Below, piece after piece: positions 63,963 through 64,000 of a stretch of 64,000 nucleotides of DNA (its first letter is position 1; each line of letters opens with the position of its first letter). The notes beneath the pieces are model-generated. The model saw only the letters and a list, made by a program, of their open reading frames with translations. It was not told the DNA's origin and searched no databases. This DNA is from Aeromonas veronii bv. veronii. Its GTDB lineage: Bacteria; Pseudomonadota; Gammaproteobacteria; Enterobacterales; Aeromonadaceae. The stretch lies in the NCBI RefSeq assembly GCF_000820225.1, contig NZ_CDDK01000010.1:42196-106195 (forward strand), given 5' to 3'. The translations under genes and the position numbers were made by a program.

Positions 63963-64000
63963 TCAGCCTCGCTTGCGAATATGGTGGTCGTTACTGGGAT
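63963..64000 (-). CDS. partial gene, 3' end only
   Basis: On the minus strand a frame enters from beyond 64000 and ends PSNDHHIRKRG at TGA (63963-63965), 26 nt before a strong terminator. Only the last 11 codons are in the window, so the product cannot be named. Confidence 0.4.
   Translation of the reverse strand, partial: PSNDHHIRKRG

Overview
The window reads as a piece of a gammaproteobacterial chromosome, most likely Aeromonas or a close relative. The base composition is high-GC. The block pan-folK-pcnB-gluQ-dksA-sfsA-thpR-hrpB-mrcB has the same order as in enteric bacteria. Several families typical of Vibrio/Aeromonas are also present: a DUF2796 zinc-uptake cluster, a TIGR03899-type protein, and a sulfate operon with an SLC13 transporter inside cysDNC. 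The species assignment is inference from gene content only. No rRNA, tRNA or CRISPR array was seen.

Layout. 0.2-1.7 kb: a small acidic CesT-like protein, a MauE/DoxX-like membrane protein and a rhodanese lipoprotein. 1.8-9.3 kb (minus strand): cystine carrier, ABM-domain protein, panC, panB, folK, pcnB, gluQ, dksA. 9.4-16.1 kb: sfsA and thpR on minus, then hrpB, mrcB and a yaeR-like VOC protein on plus. 16.2-20.8 kb: a paired SMR efflux system divergent from a LysR regulator, a REC-DUF3369-HD-GYP protein, ppa and a small periplasmic protein. 20.9-26.9 kb: a periplasmic protein, then ytfJ plus a five-gene zinc-uptake-like cluster behind a Zur-like operator, and a TIGR03899-type protein with a C9 tract at its start. 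27.2-28.9 kb: an Aer-like PAS chemoreceptor behind a sigma-54 promoter. 29.2-30.6 kb: an AT-rich insertion with an FRG-domain protein and a frameshifted four-repeat protein. 30.8-37.2 kb: sulfate assimilation (cysG-cysD-cysN-SLC13-cysC, minus). 37.4-44.2 kb: qmcA/nfeD, a chemoreceptor, nadA, a yeaD-like mutarotase and gapA. 44.5-51.1 kb: malQ-glgB-glgX, then msrB, chrA-like, NUDIX, small envelope proteins and an Lrp regulator. 54.8-55.1 kb: a probable small RNA. 55.1-64 kb: an HTH regulator, an MFS carrier, a YbhA-like phosphatase, a DUF2799 lipoprotein, a 2OG-Fe(II) oxygenase and two paralogous NSS transporters around a solute-binding protein.

Most of the window is ordinary core metabolism. 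The parts most worth a second look are: (i) the FRG/repeat-protein cassette, whose small repeat protein is out of frame by one A in an A7 tract although its repeats differ mainly at synonymous sites; (ii) the two NSS transporters, each preceded by a tiny open frame starting M-S-A-I-L, one followed by a terminator/antiterminator pair that looks like transcription attenuation; (iii) an apparent AUU start codon in pcnB; (iv) the Zur-like site in front of ytfJ and the zinc cluster; (v) an unassigned small-RNA-like transcript at 54.87-55.12 kb.
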